Part shown: positions 1 to 9,604 of the stretch, piece by piece
Numbering within the stretch: position 1 is the stretch's first letter
How the letters are laid out: every line of letters starts with the position of its first letter
Assembly (NCBI GenBank): GCA_963169105.1
Contig: OY720639.1
Location: 118,069,117-118,133,116, forward strand
DNA length: 64,000 nt
Origin: Ceriagrion tenellum
Taxonomy: Eukaryota; Arthropoda; Insecta; Odonata; Coenagrionidae
Direction of reading: 5' to 3'
Program-made: the position numbers and the translations under genes
Notes under the pieces: generated by a model
The model's input: the letters and a program-made list of their open reading frames with translations, nothing else
The model's database searches: none
Told to the model about the DNA's origin: nothing

Positions 1-1335
1 CGCGCCCTCATTAGATCTCGTCTGGACTACGGCTCTTTCGTCTACTCCTCCGGACGAGAGTCGTACTTGGGGCCTTTGACAGCGGTTCACAATGCTGGAT
101 TGCGGCTGGCCACCGGTGCTTTCAGGACAAGTCCGGTTTTGAGCATTTATGCTGACGTCGGAGAGCCCCCTCTGTATGTCCGCAGGAACATACTGATGTG
201 CTCCTACGTGGCAAAACTTTTATCAATGACAAAGCATCCATGTTACGATATTGTTTTTAACCCTAGATTTTTAGACAATTTTAATGGACGGAGAAGGGCC
301 ACTCGCCCTTTAAGCGTACGTTTTAACAATTTTATCGAAGAGAATAATTTCTCTCTTCCGGAAGTATACCCGGTAGGTTATTCCAACGAAGCTCCATGGA
401 ATATACCACGGCCAGATATTTACCTTGAACTGAGCAAGCTAAAAAAATCCTCCACCATCGATTCAGAATACCAGGTAATGTTCAAGGAAATGCTGAATTC
501 CCACCCGGATACCATCCCTATATATACGGATGGATCCAAGTCCAATTCAGCCTGTGCGTGCGCAGTATACTCCCCTAATCACGGAGTCGTGAAAGCGAAG
601 CTCAGTCCGCTGTGTAGTGTTTACACAGCGGAACTGTTCGCTATAAAGATGGCTATCCACGGCATACATGGTTGTAATAAGTCTTTTATAATCTGCACCG
701 ACTCCCTAAGCGCATTGAGAGCAGTTTCCGACTTTTCCCCACTCAGTCCTATCGTTCAGGATATACATAATGCCCTTCTTTCTCTCAACAAAAAGGGAAT
801 AAGAGTAAGCTTTGCATGGGTTCCTGGGCATGTGGGAATAGACGGAAACGAGAAGGCTGACTCAGCGGCGAAGGAAGCACTGAACGACCTAGAAGCCTTT
901 TCTTTCTTGGTACCGGCAGAGGACCTTAAGTGTACCCTTAAAAATATATGTGCGCAGAGGTGGAAGGACTCGTGGAGGAGCCAAACGAATAATAAATTGC
1001 GCTGCCTGAAAGCAGATACGCAGGCGTGGGCCTCTTCCGTCAGGAGCTGTCGTAGGGAGGAAGTTGTCATCACGCGACTGAGAATAGGGCACTGTGCCCT
1101 GACCCACTCATACCTCTTCACCGAAGAGAAGATCCCACCTCGCTGTGATGAATGCGACTGCCCTCTCAGCGTTCGGCATATCCTGAAGGAGTGTGACAAA
1201 TATCGATGCTTGCGTAGCAGGCTGCAGTTAGCGGGAGACATGAAGTCGATCCTAGGCGATGACTCAGTTGTTCTCAACCGCGTTTTATCATTTTTAAATG
1301 AAACTGGCCTTTTTAACAGTATTTTAAGGATGTAA
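1..1335 (+). CDS. LINE A1 ORF2, 3' part (RT thumb, RNase H, Cys/His motif)
   Basis: Reading frame 1 is already open at the window edge, so this is the C-terminal part of a longer ORF2; the gene probably starts outside the window. The first ~30 codons match the RT palm/thumb region of the complete copies (LDYGSFVYSS, VHNAGLRL). An RNase H domain follows with all four acidic residues visible: D in YTDGSK, E in YTAELFAIK, D in CTDSLSAL and D in NEKADSAAK, plus VPGHVGIDGN. A C-terminal zinc-type motif follows (CDECDCPLSVRH then ECDKY). The protein would reverse-transcribe LINE RNA at a nicked target and degrade the RNA strand. RNase H after RT is known in the I/Nimb group and absent from typical Jockey elements. 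No stop or frameshift is visible, so A1 is young or was well preserved when truncated. Confidence 0.9.
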   Translation, partial: RALIRSRLDYGSFVYSSGRESYLGPLTAVHNAGLRLATGAFRTSPVLSIYADVGEPPLYVRRNILMCSYVAKLLSMTKHPCYDIVFNPRFLDNFNGRRRATRPLSVRFNNFIEENNFSLPEVYPVGYSNEAPWNIPRPDIYLELSKLKKSSTIDSEYQVMFKEMLNSHPDTIPIYTDGSKSNSACACAVYSPNHGVVKAKLSPLCSVYTAELFAIKMAIHGIHGCNKSFIICTDSLSALRAVSDFSPLSPIVQDIHNALLSLNKKGIRVSFAWVPGHVGIDGNEKADSAAKEALNDLEAFSFLVPAEDLKCTLKNICAQRWKDSWRSQTNNKLRCLKADTQAWASSVRSCRREEVVITRLRIGHCALTHSYLFTEEKIPPRCDECDCPLSVRHILKECDKYRCLRSRLQLAGDMKSILGDDSVVLNRVLSFLNETGLFNSILRM

Positions 1336-1488
1336 AATTCATTTTAATTTTGGCTAAGAGTACATATTAACAATTTTATTATAATAGCAATGTATTTAAC
1401 ATATATTTTTCTTTTATAAACATGACGTGTGGTGGTGCAAAATGACCATGCTGTCGACGCACCCTATAAACATAATACTACTACTACA
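1336..1488 (+). other. A1 3' UTR with terminal hairpin and TAC tail
   Basis: AT-rich 3' UTR ending in a compact motif. GGTGC (1434-1438) pairs with GCACC (1459-1463) around a loop containing TGACC and GTCGAC, followed about 12 bases later by four TAC units (1476-1487). The same arrangement ends every plus-strand LINE in this window, so it is probably what the RT recognises to start target-primed reverse transcription. That role is inferred. Confidence 0.75.
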
Positions 1489-3391
1489 TAGCGGACTGCA
1501 TTAAAACTCCGGTAATGGGATCCCTAGTCGTAGACGACCTTGCAATCTTCTGCAGGTCGTCCACATTAGCCAGCGTTTCAAGGAAGACTCAGCTAACTGT
1601 CACGAAACTCAATGACTGGGCAAAGAGAAATGGGCTTCGTTTCTCTATTGAGAAAACTGTGTGTGTGCATTTTCACAGATTGAGGGGTATCCATATAGCT
1701 CCGCCGTTACGCTTAGGAAGAAGTAACCTTCCTTTCGTGGAATCCGTTCGATTTCTGGGGATGACTTTAGACCGGAGACTGACATGGCAGGAACATATTC
1801 GCAATCTGGCCCAGAAATGTCGCCGCGGTCTAAATATTTTACGTATTTTAAGCAACACATCATGGGGCGCAGACCGCACCACCTCGATTTTATTATACCG
1901 TTCTCTGATTCGGTCTAAAATAGACTACGGGTGTTTCGTTTACTCTTCTGGACGAGAGTCTTACCTGCGACCGTTAACAACGGTCCACAACGCAGGAATA
2001 CGGCTAGCCACTCGCGCTTTTAGGACCTCTCCTATCCACAGCCTGTATGCGGACGCAGGGGAGCCGCCGCTGGCTACTCGCAGGCTAATGCTGGCATGTA
2101 GCTATGCGTCGAAAATTTTATCAATGACAAAGCACCCATGTTTTAATATCGTTTTTAAACCTAGGTTTTTAGATATTTTTAACAGAAGGACGAGGGCTAC
2201 CAGGCCGCTAAGTATTCGGCTTAAAGATTTTCTGGACAGTATTGACATATCTCTGCCGGAGGTGTATCCTGTTGGGTATTCAAAATACCCACCATGGTCC
2301 ATACCACGACCAGAGTGCCACACTGAACTGCACAAGCACCAGAAATCTTTTCTAACGTCCCAGGAGTACCAGAGCCTATTTTATGAATTCCTGGATAACC
2401 ACCCGGACTTTATCCCCGTGTATACGGATGGATCGAAGTCCGGCTCGGCATGTGCTTGTGCAGTGTCCTCTGCGCATCACAAAGTCATAAAGGCGAGGCT
2501 CCATCCGTGGTGCAGCATATACAATGCAGAATTACTCGCAATTAAGACGGCCTTAGGAAATATAAAAGGCAATTCTGGCACTTTCCTTATCTGTACAGAC
2601 TCTCTAAGCGCTATGAAGTCCATTTCAGCCTATTACCCACTCCACCCTCACGTCCAGGTTGTACAATGCGCTCTTCACTCCCTCACGAACAAGGGAATTA
2701 AAATCTCCTTTATGTGGGTACCTGGACATGTGGGAATAGCTGGTAATGAACGCGCAGACAAGGCTGCAAAGGAAGCATTACAGATGCTAGAAATTATGTG
2801 GAACACGGTGACTGCGGAGGACCTGAAGGCTATGTTTCGACGCGTTATTTTGGGCAAATGGCAAGAATCGTGGCATGGGATTAATAGCAACAAGCTCCGG
2901 ACTGTGAAACCGGTAGTATCAGTGTGGCCCTCTTCCGTCAGGAATACTCGGAGGGAAGAAGTCGCAGTCACACGCCTGAGGATAGGGCACACTACCCTGA
3001 CCCACTCATACCTCTTCACAGAAGAGAAGACACAACCTTCTTGTGATGAGTGCGACTCCCCTCTGAGTGTGCGGCACATCCTGACGGAGTGTGATAAATA
3101 CCGGTCTTCTCGAGGAAAACACAAGGTCAACGGTACCTTAGGACACATCCTAGGTGACTCACCCGATTGCCTCACCCGAGTAAATGCTTTTTTAAAAGAA
3201 ATCAACGTTTTTAATAAATTTTAAATATTTTACATGTATACGCGTTTTATACAAAGCTAGGTCAATTTTATCTCACAACAGTACTAAAGCGATTTCGCTT
3301 TAATCACACTAACCTGGTGTTACCAATGGATGAGAGTGGTGCGAAATGACCGCAGTAGTCGACGCACCCTTAAAAATAATTTTACTTACTT
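1489..3391 (+). mobile_element. LINE A2, 5'-truncated copy
   Basis: The element starts directly after the TAC tail of A1, in the middle of the RT domain just before the catalytic VDD motif, and runs to its own 3' hairpin (3338-3368) and a short AT-rich tail with ACTT repeats. No target-site duplication separates it from A1 or A3. It is a separate subfamily from A1, since the proteins differ at many positions. Confidence 0.8.
1491..3224 (+). CDS. LINE A2 ORF2 fragment (RT from motif C, RNase H, Cys/His motif)
   Basis: Uninterrupted frame of about 578 codons. It begins at ADCIKTPV and reaches the RT active site LVVDDLAIF within the first 20 residues, so fingers and most of the palm are absent. 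RT thumb and connection follow, then RNase H with D in YTDGSKSGS, E in YNAELLAIK, D in CTDSLSAM and D in NERADKAAK. The C-terminal motif CDECDSPLSVRH...ECDKY is present. There is no true start codon at the 5' end; the first Met at 1515 is internal to the ancestral protein. The fragment cannot mobilise itself because endonuclease and half the RT are missing. It is preserved as an open frame, which suggests recent insertion. Confidence 0.88.
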   Translation, partial: ADCIKTPVMGSLVVDDLAIFCRSSTLASVSRKTQLTVTKLNDWAKRNGLRFSIEKTVCVHFHRLRGIHIAPPLRLGRSNLPFVESVRFLGMTLDRRLTWQEHIRNLAQKCRRGLNILRILSNTSWGADRTTSILLYRSLIRSKIDYGCFVYSSGRESYLRPLTTVHNAGIRLATRAFRTSPIHSLYADAGEPPLATRRLMLACSYASKILSMTKHPCFNIVFKPRFLDIFNRRTRATRPLSIRLKDFLDSIDISLPEVYPVGYSKYPPWSIPRPECHTELHKHQKSFLTSQEYQSLFYEFLDNHPDFIPVYTDGSKSGSACACAVSSAHHKVIKARLHPWCSIYNAELLAIKTALGNIKGNSGTFLICTDSLSAMKSISAYYPLHPHVQVVQCALHSLTNKGIKISFMWVPGHVGIAGNERADKAAKEALQMLEIMWNTVTAEDLKAMFRRVILGKWQESWHGINSNKLRTVKPVVSVWPSSVRNTRREEVAVTRLRIGHTTLTHSYLFTEEKTQPSCDECDSPLSVRHILTECDKYRSSRGKHKVNGTLGHILGDSPDCLTRVNAFLKEINVFNKF

Positions 3392-5384
3392 ATCAGAGTA
3401 GGTAAACACATTTCCGAACCCTATACGCAGGAAAATGGGAGTGCCTCAAGGATCAGTCCTTAGTGTGACATTGTTCGCTATTGCGATCAATGACGCTATC
3501 GACTGCATCACGGGACCTGTCATGGGCTCACTGTTTGTGGATGACCTGGCTATTCTCTGCCGTACATCCAAACTAGTTACCGCGTCCAGACAGATACAAC
3601 TCTGTCTTAATAAACTGGACGGCTGGTCCCAAAAGAACGGCTTCCGCTTCTCAGCGGAAAAGACAAAATGCGTACATTTTCATCGTTGCAGGGGCAACCA
3701 CATACCACCAGAGTTGCGTCTCGGTGGTAGGGTTTTACCATACGCTGATTCGGTTCGTTTTCTCGGGATGGTGTTCGATTCCAAGCTTAATTGGAAGGAA
3801 CACATCCGTATTCTTAAAGAAAAATGTTTTAACGTTTTAAATATTTTACGTGTTTTATCGCACACTACATGGGGCGCCGACAGGACCACCATGCTTTCAT
3901 TTTACAGGGCAATGGTGCGTTCCAAGTTGGACTATGGATGTTTCGTCTACTCCTCGGGCCGCAAAGGCTACCTGAAACCGCTGGCAACGGTTCACAACGC
4001 GGGGCTACGGTTGGCGACCGGAGCGTTCAGGACGTCTCCCGTCTTAAGCGTATACTCGGATGCCGGAGAGCATCCTAATGGCTAACTACGTGGCAAAAGT
4101 TTTATCCATGAGGACTCACCCGTGTTTCAACGTAATTTTTAATCCCAGGTTTTTAAACATTTTTAACAGGCGGACAAGGGCCACCAGACCCCTGAGCGTC
4201 CGTTTTAAAAATTTTATGGAAGGATCAGATGTGAGACTTCCAGAAGTGTACGGCCATGGATATTCCGGTCACCCACCATGGCGAGTGCCCTATCCGAAGT
4301 GTAGTTTTACCTTACGAACTGGCCAGAAAGGTTCCACGACGCCTATGGAGTATCAATAACTTTTTAGGGAAGAGCTGTGCCGTCACTCCGATTTCACTCC
4401 CGTGTTCACGGATGGTTCGAAATCCGAGTCGGCATGCGCATGCGCGGTGGTCTCGTCCCACCATGGAGTCATCGGGGTGAAGCTAAGCCCGCTGTGCAGC
4501 ATCTACACGGCGGAGCTTTTCGCCATAAAGATAGCTCTTGGTGGTATTAGGGGCAATTGTGGCGCATACATGGTCTGTAGTGACACTATGAGTGCGCTGC
4601 AGGCCATTTCCGGTTATTCCCCGATGCACCCACTTGTCCAGGAGATTCATAGTCATCTATTATCCCTTTCTATGAAGGGAATCGTTATCCGTTTTCTGTG
4701 GGTACCTGGACACGTGGGAATAGCCGGTAACGAGATGGCCGACTCGGCAGCGAAGAAGGCTCTCCAAGACGAACACATTTCGTCAGTGTTGGTACCGTAC
4801 CAAGACTTAAAGGCTACGCTGAGAAACGTAGCCTTTGGACAGTGGAAGGAAACCTGGCATTACCTGACAGAGAATAAGTTGCGCACCATAAAGTCGGTAG
4901 TATCAGTGTGGCCCACATCAGTCGGGAGGACTCGCAGGGAAGAGGTCGCAATCACACGGTTGAGGATAGGGCACTGTGCCCTCACTCACTCTTACCTCTT
5001 CACCGAAGAGAAGATCCCTCCCTACTGTGAGGATTGCGACTCTCCCTTAACTGTGAGACACCTTGTGACGGTGTGTGATAGATACCGTGCTCTTCGCATC
5101 CGGCTGAACATCAGGGGAGACCTAGGACACGTCCTAGGAGACGATCCTGATTGTGTCGGTCGGATAATGTTATTTTTAAAAGAGTCTGGGCTTTTTAACT
5201 GTTTGTGACCAACCATTATGTGGTGTTTTATCTCACGCCCATTTTAATGTGAGCTGCGTCGCTTTTATTTATTTATTTATTTATATATTTAACTATTTAT
5301 TTGAATAACATGACTTGGTGGTTTTAGGCTGACGTGGTGCGAATAACCTCAGTCGTCGAAGCACCCTATTCACCTAAATACTAC
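3392..5384 (+). pseudogene. LINE A3 ORF2 fragment, broken copy
   Basis: A 5'-truncated LINE starting just before the RT motif GVPQGSVLSVTLF, directly after the A2 tail. Lesions by comparison with A3b (15226-16934) and complete copies: an extra G near 3437, a 23-bp deletion near 4073 that shifts the frame, and an in-frame TAA at 4357-4359 between MEYQ and LFREEL. The RT motif LFVDDLAIL (about 3530-3560) and the RNase H residues (FTDGSK, YTAELFAIK, CSDTMSAL, NEMADSAAK) are still readable. The longest surviving frames are 3435-4085, 4060-4359 and 4402-5208. The 3' UTR contains an ATTT run and the hairpin GGTGC (5336-5340) / GCACC (5361-5365), ending in TACTAC at 5384. Confidence 0.85.
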
Positions 5385-5390
5385 CAAAAC

Positions 5391-6273
5391 TGCAATGAAA
5401 GCTTCCAGTTCATCCATAGATACCGACCAGTCCTTGTCCCCACTCTTCACGAGCCCGATTTTCCGTGCACATCTTCATGTGCTTCAGCATAGTTGGAGTT
5501 ATCACCAAATCCCATGCTGAGCGAACAACACCCTCATGAATGTGACGCTTTGCGAACGCAGAGGGTCCAGGAGCTTCACGAAACACATTGTGAGCGTCCC
5601 TCCGCCCAACATTTCCGGGGCCAATGTCTGTTACAGTCCATTCTGTTCCATCTGTTCCAGATACTTTGTCACCAACCTGAAGTGTATGCAGTGAAGAATA
5701 AGATTGAAGACTAGCACGCCCCCGGCGAGAACCACCTGTCCTCGTACCTGGCCACGAGGAGCGGCAGCAGCAGACTCAAGCGGCTCGTCGTCTTCAGCAG
5801 GAGCGACTACAGCATCGCCACCCCCACGTCCTCGATGGCCCCGAGCACCACGGCAGAGGCCCTGGGCAGTTCCAGGGCGACCCCGAGTCCCTCGAGCAGG
5901 AACTGTGGACGCGACTTGGTCCACGGGAGGCTGTGTTTGGGGACCACGTCCACGTCGTAGTGTGCGGGTGATTGGCGGCTGATAGGGAACGTACTCCTCA
6001 TCATCATTACCTGTACCAAACAAAATAAATGCTTTATGCAATAGATTTGTAACAATTATCAAAGAATGCGAGTAAAATAAAAACAGGAAACTTACCAGTG
6101 TGTTCGCTTGAATCTTCAGTCAAGGACTCTTCACTGTCTTCCTCAGCGTCAACGCCGCCGTCATACACTACAACAGGATCATCCTCCGCCTCAGAGCAAT
6201 CCTCAGGCACATCCTGAAGTAGCTGGAGAATACGAGCGACCTTTTCTGCGGAGTATCCCTTTGACCGACGCAT
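5391..6273 (-). pseudogene. piggyBac-like transposase, N-terminal half, spliced
   Basis: Exon 1 (6273-6096) starts MRRSKGYSAEK and encodes an acidic stretch (EAEDD, EEDSEE). A GTAAG donor at 6095 and a TTTGGTACAG acceptor ending at 6011 define an 85-bp intron, and the join restores HTG-NDDEEYVPY in frame. Exon 2 continues with a long Pro/Arg/Gly/Ala-rich segment. After a frameshift near 5690-5710 the readable protein matches the piggyBac (PGBD4-like) N-terminal transposase domain: DGTEWTVTD, then FREAPGPSAFAKRHIHEG, then RSAWDLVITPTMLKH. Another frameshift near 5440 precedes DWSVSMDELEAFIAVL. The catalytic Asp residues lie further downstream and are not in the window. It is non-functional as it stands. 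The family call rests on remembered motif order. Confidence 0.7.
6011..6095 (-). other. Spliceosomal intron in the piggyBac-like gene
   Basis: Minus-strand GTAAGT donor and TTTTGTTTGGTACAG acceptor with AT-rich sequence between. Removing these 85 bases keeps the frame open and joins two acidic segments. This is direct evidence that the window is eukaryotic nuclear DNA. Confidence 0.65.
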
Positions 6274-7018
6274 CGCTGGGCGTTGACCGGAGTATCACCC
6301 TTGAAACGGTATTGCCCTTTGTTCAGCGCTGAGCGATGCAGCGCAACAATCGAACGGGCGAGACGGCGAGCGTGTCAGTGTCGTAAAAAAAGACGTGTTC
6401 GTTCTGTGAAAACCAATACGAGGCGCACTCCCCCTCACCCCCTCGACTCATCCGACTTCCTGCTTCACGCAATACCGCACTGCCGCGCAAACTGATGAAT
6501 TCGGGTGAATTGCGAAGTATTACATTGTAATTCATGTAATAGAGCTGGCAACTACAATGACGCCACACTGGTAGGGGTGGCAAGGTAGGGGAAGGAAGGA
6601 GCCTTGAGTGGGGGTAGCCGAGGAAAGGGGGGTGCCCGGAAATTTTCGCGTAGGTCCATTTCTACGCGGCTCGACTCTCACATTCTTTCAGGCGTCCGCT
6701 GGGCGGGTTGCCTTTATCTGCGGCCTAGTAAGAAACGACAGAGGTAATCCATGCCATTCCCACACATTCGACCTTCGAAAATTACGCTTGCGGTGAATTT
6801 CTGCTGCGAAAATATAAAGTTCGGGAACGACAACAGAGCAGGGGTCAAAATGACCCCTACCGCGGTTCTAGGTATATTGTTGTCTAGTGTTCACAAAAAT
6901 AGTCCTAGAGCGTCGGAATTTCGCACGAATACGCCTTTCTACAATTCATTAAAAGTCAGAAAACGTCAGGTTTGTGAAAAAAAAATTAAGTGTGAAATAT
7001 ACATGTTGAAAATCATAA
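6274..7018 (-). other. piggyBac-like 5' UTR and subterminal region
   Basis: There is no supportable gene between the transposase start and the terminus. It contains a GC-rich stretch upstream of the first Met, and an inner copy of the terminal motif at about 6840-6870 (palindromic GGGGTCA/TGACCCC next to CCGCGGTTCTAG). Subterminal repeats are common transposase-binding sites in piggyBac elements. Confidence 0.5.
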
Positions 7019-7055
7019 GGGGTCAATTTGACCCCCTCCGCGGTTCTAGTGTTAA
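7019..7055 (-). repeat. piggyBac terminal motif with TTAA target site
   Basis: Plus strand reads GGGGTCAATTTGACCCC, then CTCCGCGGTTCTAGTG, then TTAA. Read from the outside on the minus strand this is TTAA-CACTAGAACCGCGG followed by the palindrome. TTAA flanking is characteristic of piggyBac. The partner terminus is not in the window. Confidence 0.7.
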
Positions 7056-7253
7056 AATCTCTCTCAATTCTTGATTATTTGAAGCTGCTGTGTAAATAAA
7101 TACCCAAGTTCCTCTCCAGAAGGACATAATTTTAAATTGCACCATCCCTGATTGAATTCATCATGTATGAAGTGATATTTTATGTGGATATAATGACTGT
7201 TTGTTGACATCTGTCAATCACATTGTAAATACATATAAAAACAGTCTATAACA

Positions 7254-7844
7254 CTATGCTACATTATTGAAAAAGTTCTTGACCTGCTCACTACAATGGT
7301 TGCATATATCAATATTCCAACGGATGAGATTTGAGTCACACATCATTCTAGATAATGGTGAATAGAAGGGATAGTGAGTAGTGTGATGTGGAACACTAAA
7401 TATGTCAGGGTTTCTGACACCACTTGATGGAACTTTGAAATTGATGGCCTGTATTAATTCAGGCACATCTATGAAACTCATAATTAATCTGTGTTAAAAT
7501 ATCATACTTAGATTCCTTCTGCGTATGTGTAGAGGTTTTAAATTTAAAATAGAGAGGATACTCATGTAATCCAAATTGTGAATACCAAACTTGTACATCA
7601 AGAATTTTAAAAATTTGTATTGTACCTTTTTAATTACATTTATGTGAACACTGTAATAAGGTTACCACACACAATAACAATATTCAACAATAGATCTGAC
7701 AAGTGAAACATATAACAACTTCAAGCAGTAGATATTTCTAAAATCATGACAAAACCTGAAAATAAACCCTAATGTTTTTAAAGCCTTAGCTTGAATTATG
7801 GAACAGTGATGAGGGTCAATGATACGTCTAAGCAAGGGTTCCAA
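7254..7844 (-). pseudogene. Decayed LINE RT C-terminal region (Jockey/CR1-like)
   Basis: One minus-strand frame reads through from 7844 to the stop at 7254 with two internal TAA codons (about 7657 and 7485). The readable text has the order seen at the end of many Jockey/CR1-group RTs: ALKTLGFIFR, LYVSLVRSIVEYC, then VQYKFLKFL, LDYMSILSILNLKPLHIRRR, VPELIQAINFKVPS and RNPDIFSVPHHTTHYPFYSP. No upstream RT motif (YADD) is visible, so it is a 5'-truncated old insertion. It is degraded but not frameshifted. Which clade it belongs to is uncertain. Confidence 0.65.
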
Positions 7845-8580
7845 ATGGTCGACTACTTAATTCTCCAGTATCTCAGCAAAACAGGATGATATCACAACTG
7901 GACAAGTTTTTAATGTTGCCCCTTTGACCACTTTTAATCAACAGGTGGTAATTATTTGTTTTCCATGACCATACTTTTCATTCACAAGTCTCCAGGTCTT
8001 ATTTCTTTCCAAACATTTCTTTTCTTCCTATGTAGATTATTTTCGCTTTCCTTAGTCTTCACTTTCCATGTATTCTTCAAATGTCAATGGAGCTTTTTCT
8101 CCATTTTATTCATTCATGATCTGAAAAATCTGTAACATGGTCTTAGTACTTTGAGGGCCATTTTACTTTTCTTCTTGTCTTTTATTTTGAACTATTTCTT
8201 TATCCTCTACATTGATTTTCAGCTTCAATTCCTTCTTCTCCATCATCATGTACTTAATGGCGAGGTTGACCATTAGGATCAGAAGGGTCACCCTTCGGTC
8301 CCTACCTAAAGGTTCCTCATACATACTTTCTGTCTTTCTTCTTAATCCTCTCTTCCCATCCCACTCGCTGGGGAGAGTGCCATGTGAGTAGCCAGAGTCT
8401 ATTGGTTTTATATACATGGGGACTGCCATTTGTTTCTTTAAGGCCTCATTTCCAACCTCCCCCGACTCCTATCATCTCACTGCGAGTCCCTTCTGCCCGT
8501 AAACGATGGTTTCAGACCTCACTTGGTGGAATTCCTTGATATCAGGAATAGAAGGATTAACTTTGCAATTCCACATTGTA
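7845..8580. other. Stretch without recognised gene
   Basis: AT-rich to mixed sequence, becoming C/T-rich near 8450-8500. Open frames here are short and show no family motifs. I see nothing supportable. Confidence 0.6.
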
Positions 8581-8593
8581 AAAGATTTATTAC

Positions 8594-8628
8594 GACCGGT
8601 TTCGCCGCAGTGCAGCATCATCAGGTAC
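8594..8628 (-). ncRNA. Hammerhead ribozyme of Penelope type
   Basis: On the minus strand the hammerhead core is complete: CTGATGA (8624-8618), a helix II of GCTGC/GCGGC (one T-G wobble) with a three-base loop, GAAA (8603-8600), and ACCGGTC, where GTC is the expected cleavage triplet (ending at 8594). Helix III is the self-complementary ACCGGT with no loop, the minimal form that works best as a dimer. Bases before CTGATGA (TAC) and after the cleavage site (GTA) give a short helix I. Such minimal hammerheads are established in Penelope-like retroelements, and this one lies downstream of a Penelope GIY-YIG domain in the same orientation. Confidence 0.8.
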
Positions 8629-8914
8629 ACAGACATGTTTTCCACTCTATATATACACATAACGTCTATGGATGAAGGAGAGGGGGCGGGTGAAGGGGAG
8701 GGAGGGGAAGTCACAGGTAAGGCGTTGGGAAGGTATTGGGTGGGGGTGGGAGGCTCTATGCTTGATTGTATGGGGAGGGGTGAGGAGCTAGGGTATTGGA
8801 CATAATCCGGGAAGCTGACACTGGATAGGGCGTCGTGGGAGGAGGCAATGGCCTCGGCAGCGGGGGATTGGTTGTAGGTTGAGCGAGGACGTGTAGGAGA
8901 GGGGAACGGGAGGG

Positions 8915-9604
8915 TTACAAAAGTTCGTTGACAATTTGAAATTTGTTTGAATTTGCCCTGTACAAAATTTCCAATTCTTCCAAAGCATCTAACTTCAGTC
9001 CTTTTTCTTGAACATGTAGAATTTTAGGGGTAAAATTGCTTGAGTGTCCATTTTCTATTAAATGTTTTGCAAACTGTGAATTATAATTATTGTTTATATA
9101 ACAGGCTCTGTGTTCTTTCACTCTAGTCAAAAATTTTCTACCAGTCTGACCCACGTACGTCATACCACAATCATTGCACTGGAGTTCATAAACACCACTC
9201 TTTTGTATCACTTCCGTCTTGTCCTTATTGCTTCCTACCAGGTTCTTCACTGTGTGCCTGTTGTAAAAGGCAGCTCTCACTTCTTTGGGCAACAACCGTT
9301 GGAATTTTAAAGAAATGCTTCCCAGGAAGGGGATCCTTCTCCACTTGGAAGCGTCTTTTTCTTTCGGTGTTGCACTGTAAATCTCCATTATGGCTATCTG
9401 GGTACGTTTTTGTCGGTACAGTTTGTCTATTAATTCCACTGAGTACCCATTGTTAAATGCAATTTGTTTTATTATGCTTAGTTCTTTGTTTTTGTTTGGT
9501 TCTGTCATTGGAATGTGACACAATCTGTTCAAAAAACTGTGGAAAGCAGCCAACTTTTGTGATATGTGATGTCGCGAGTTTTCGTGTATCACTTTCGTGT
9601 ACAA
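8915..9604 (-). CDS. Penelope-like element, linker and GIY-YIG endonuclease (partial)
   Basis: A 229-codon open frame. The N-terminal part (NRLCHIPMTEPNKNKELSII, FNNGY) matches the region after the RT domain in Penelope-like proteins. The C-terminal part is a GIY-YIG nuclease: GVYELQCNDCGMTYVGQTGR, a conserved Arg in FLTRVKEHR, and H/N residues in FAKHLIENGHSSNF, with the family's Cys pair CNDC. The enzyme would nick DNA to prime retrotransposition. The RT half is missing upstream; only unrelated AT-rich sequence is seen at 9605-9700, so the copy is 5'-truncated. A hammerhead ribozyme lies about 290 bases downstream. Confidence 0.85.
   Translation of the reverse strand: MYTKVIHENSRHHISQKLAAFHSFLNRLCHIPMTEPNKNKELSIIKQIAFNNGYSVELIDKLYRQKRTQIAIMEIYSATPKEKDASKWRRIPFLGSISLKFQRLLPKEVRAAFYNRHTVKNLVGSNKDKTEVIQKSGVYELQCNDCGMTYVGQTGRKFLTRVKEHRACYINNNYNSQFAKHLIENGHSSNFTPKILHVQEKGLKLDALEELEILYRANSNKFQIVNELL

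Larger units (their letters stand above)
5385..7055 (-). mobile_element. piggyBac-like element, 5' half, cut at the A3 tail
   Basis: On the minus strand the element starts at a TTAA site (7052-7055), the piggyBac target sequence, followed by the terminal motif CACTAGAACCGCGG and a palindrome GGGGTCA-AATT-TGACCCC (about 7019-7036). A second, similar block in the same orientation lies at about 6840-6870. A transposase N-terminal half with one intron follows. The element stops abruptly at 5385 where the A3 tail begins, so the rest of the transposase and the other terminus are lost or lie beyond the LINE array. Confidence 0.75.

Noticed and set aside
5631..6062. Long Gly/Arg/Ala-rich protein as a host RNA-binding gene
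   Set aside because: It is continuous through a good intron with the piggyBac N-terminus and followed by piggyBac motifs in a shifted frame, so it is a transposase segment.
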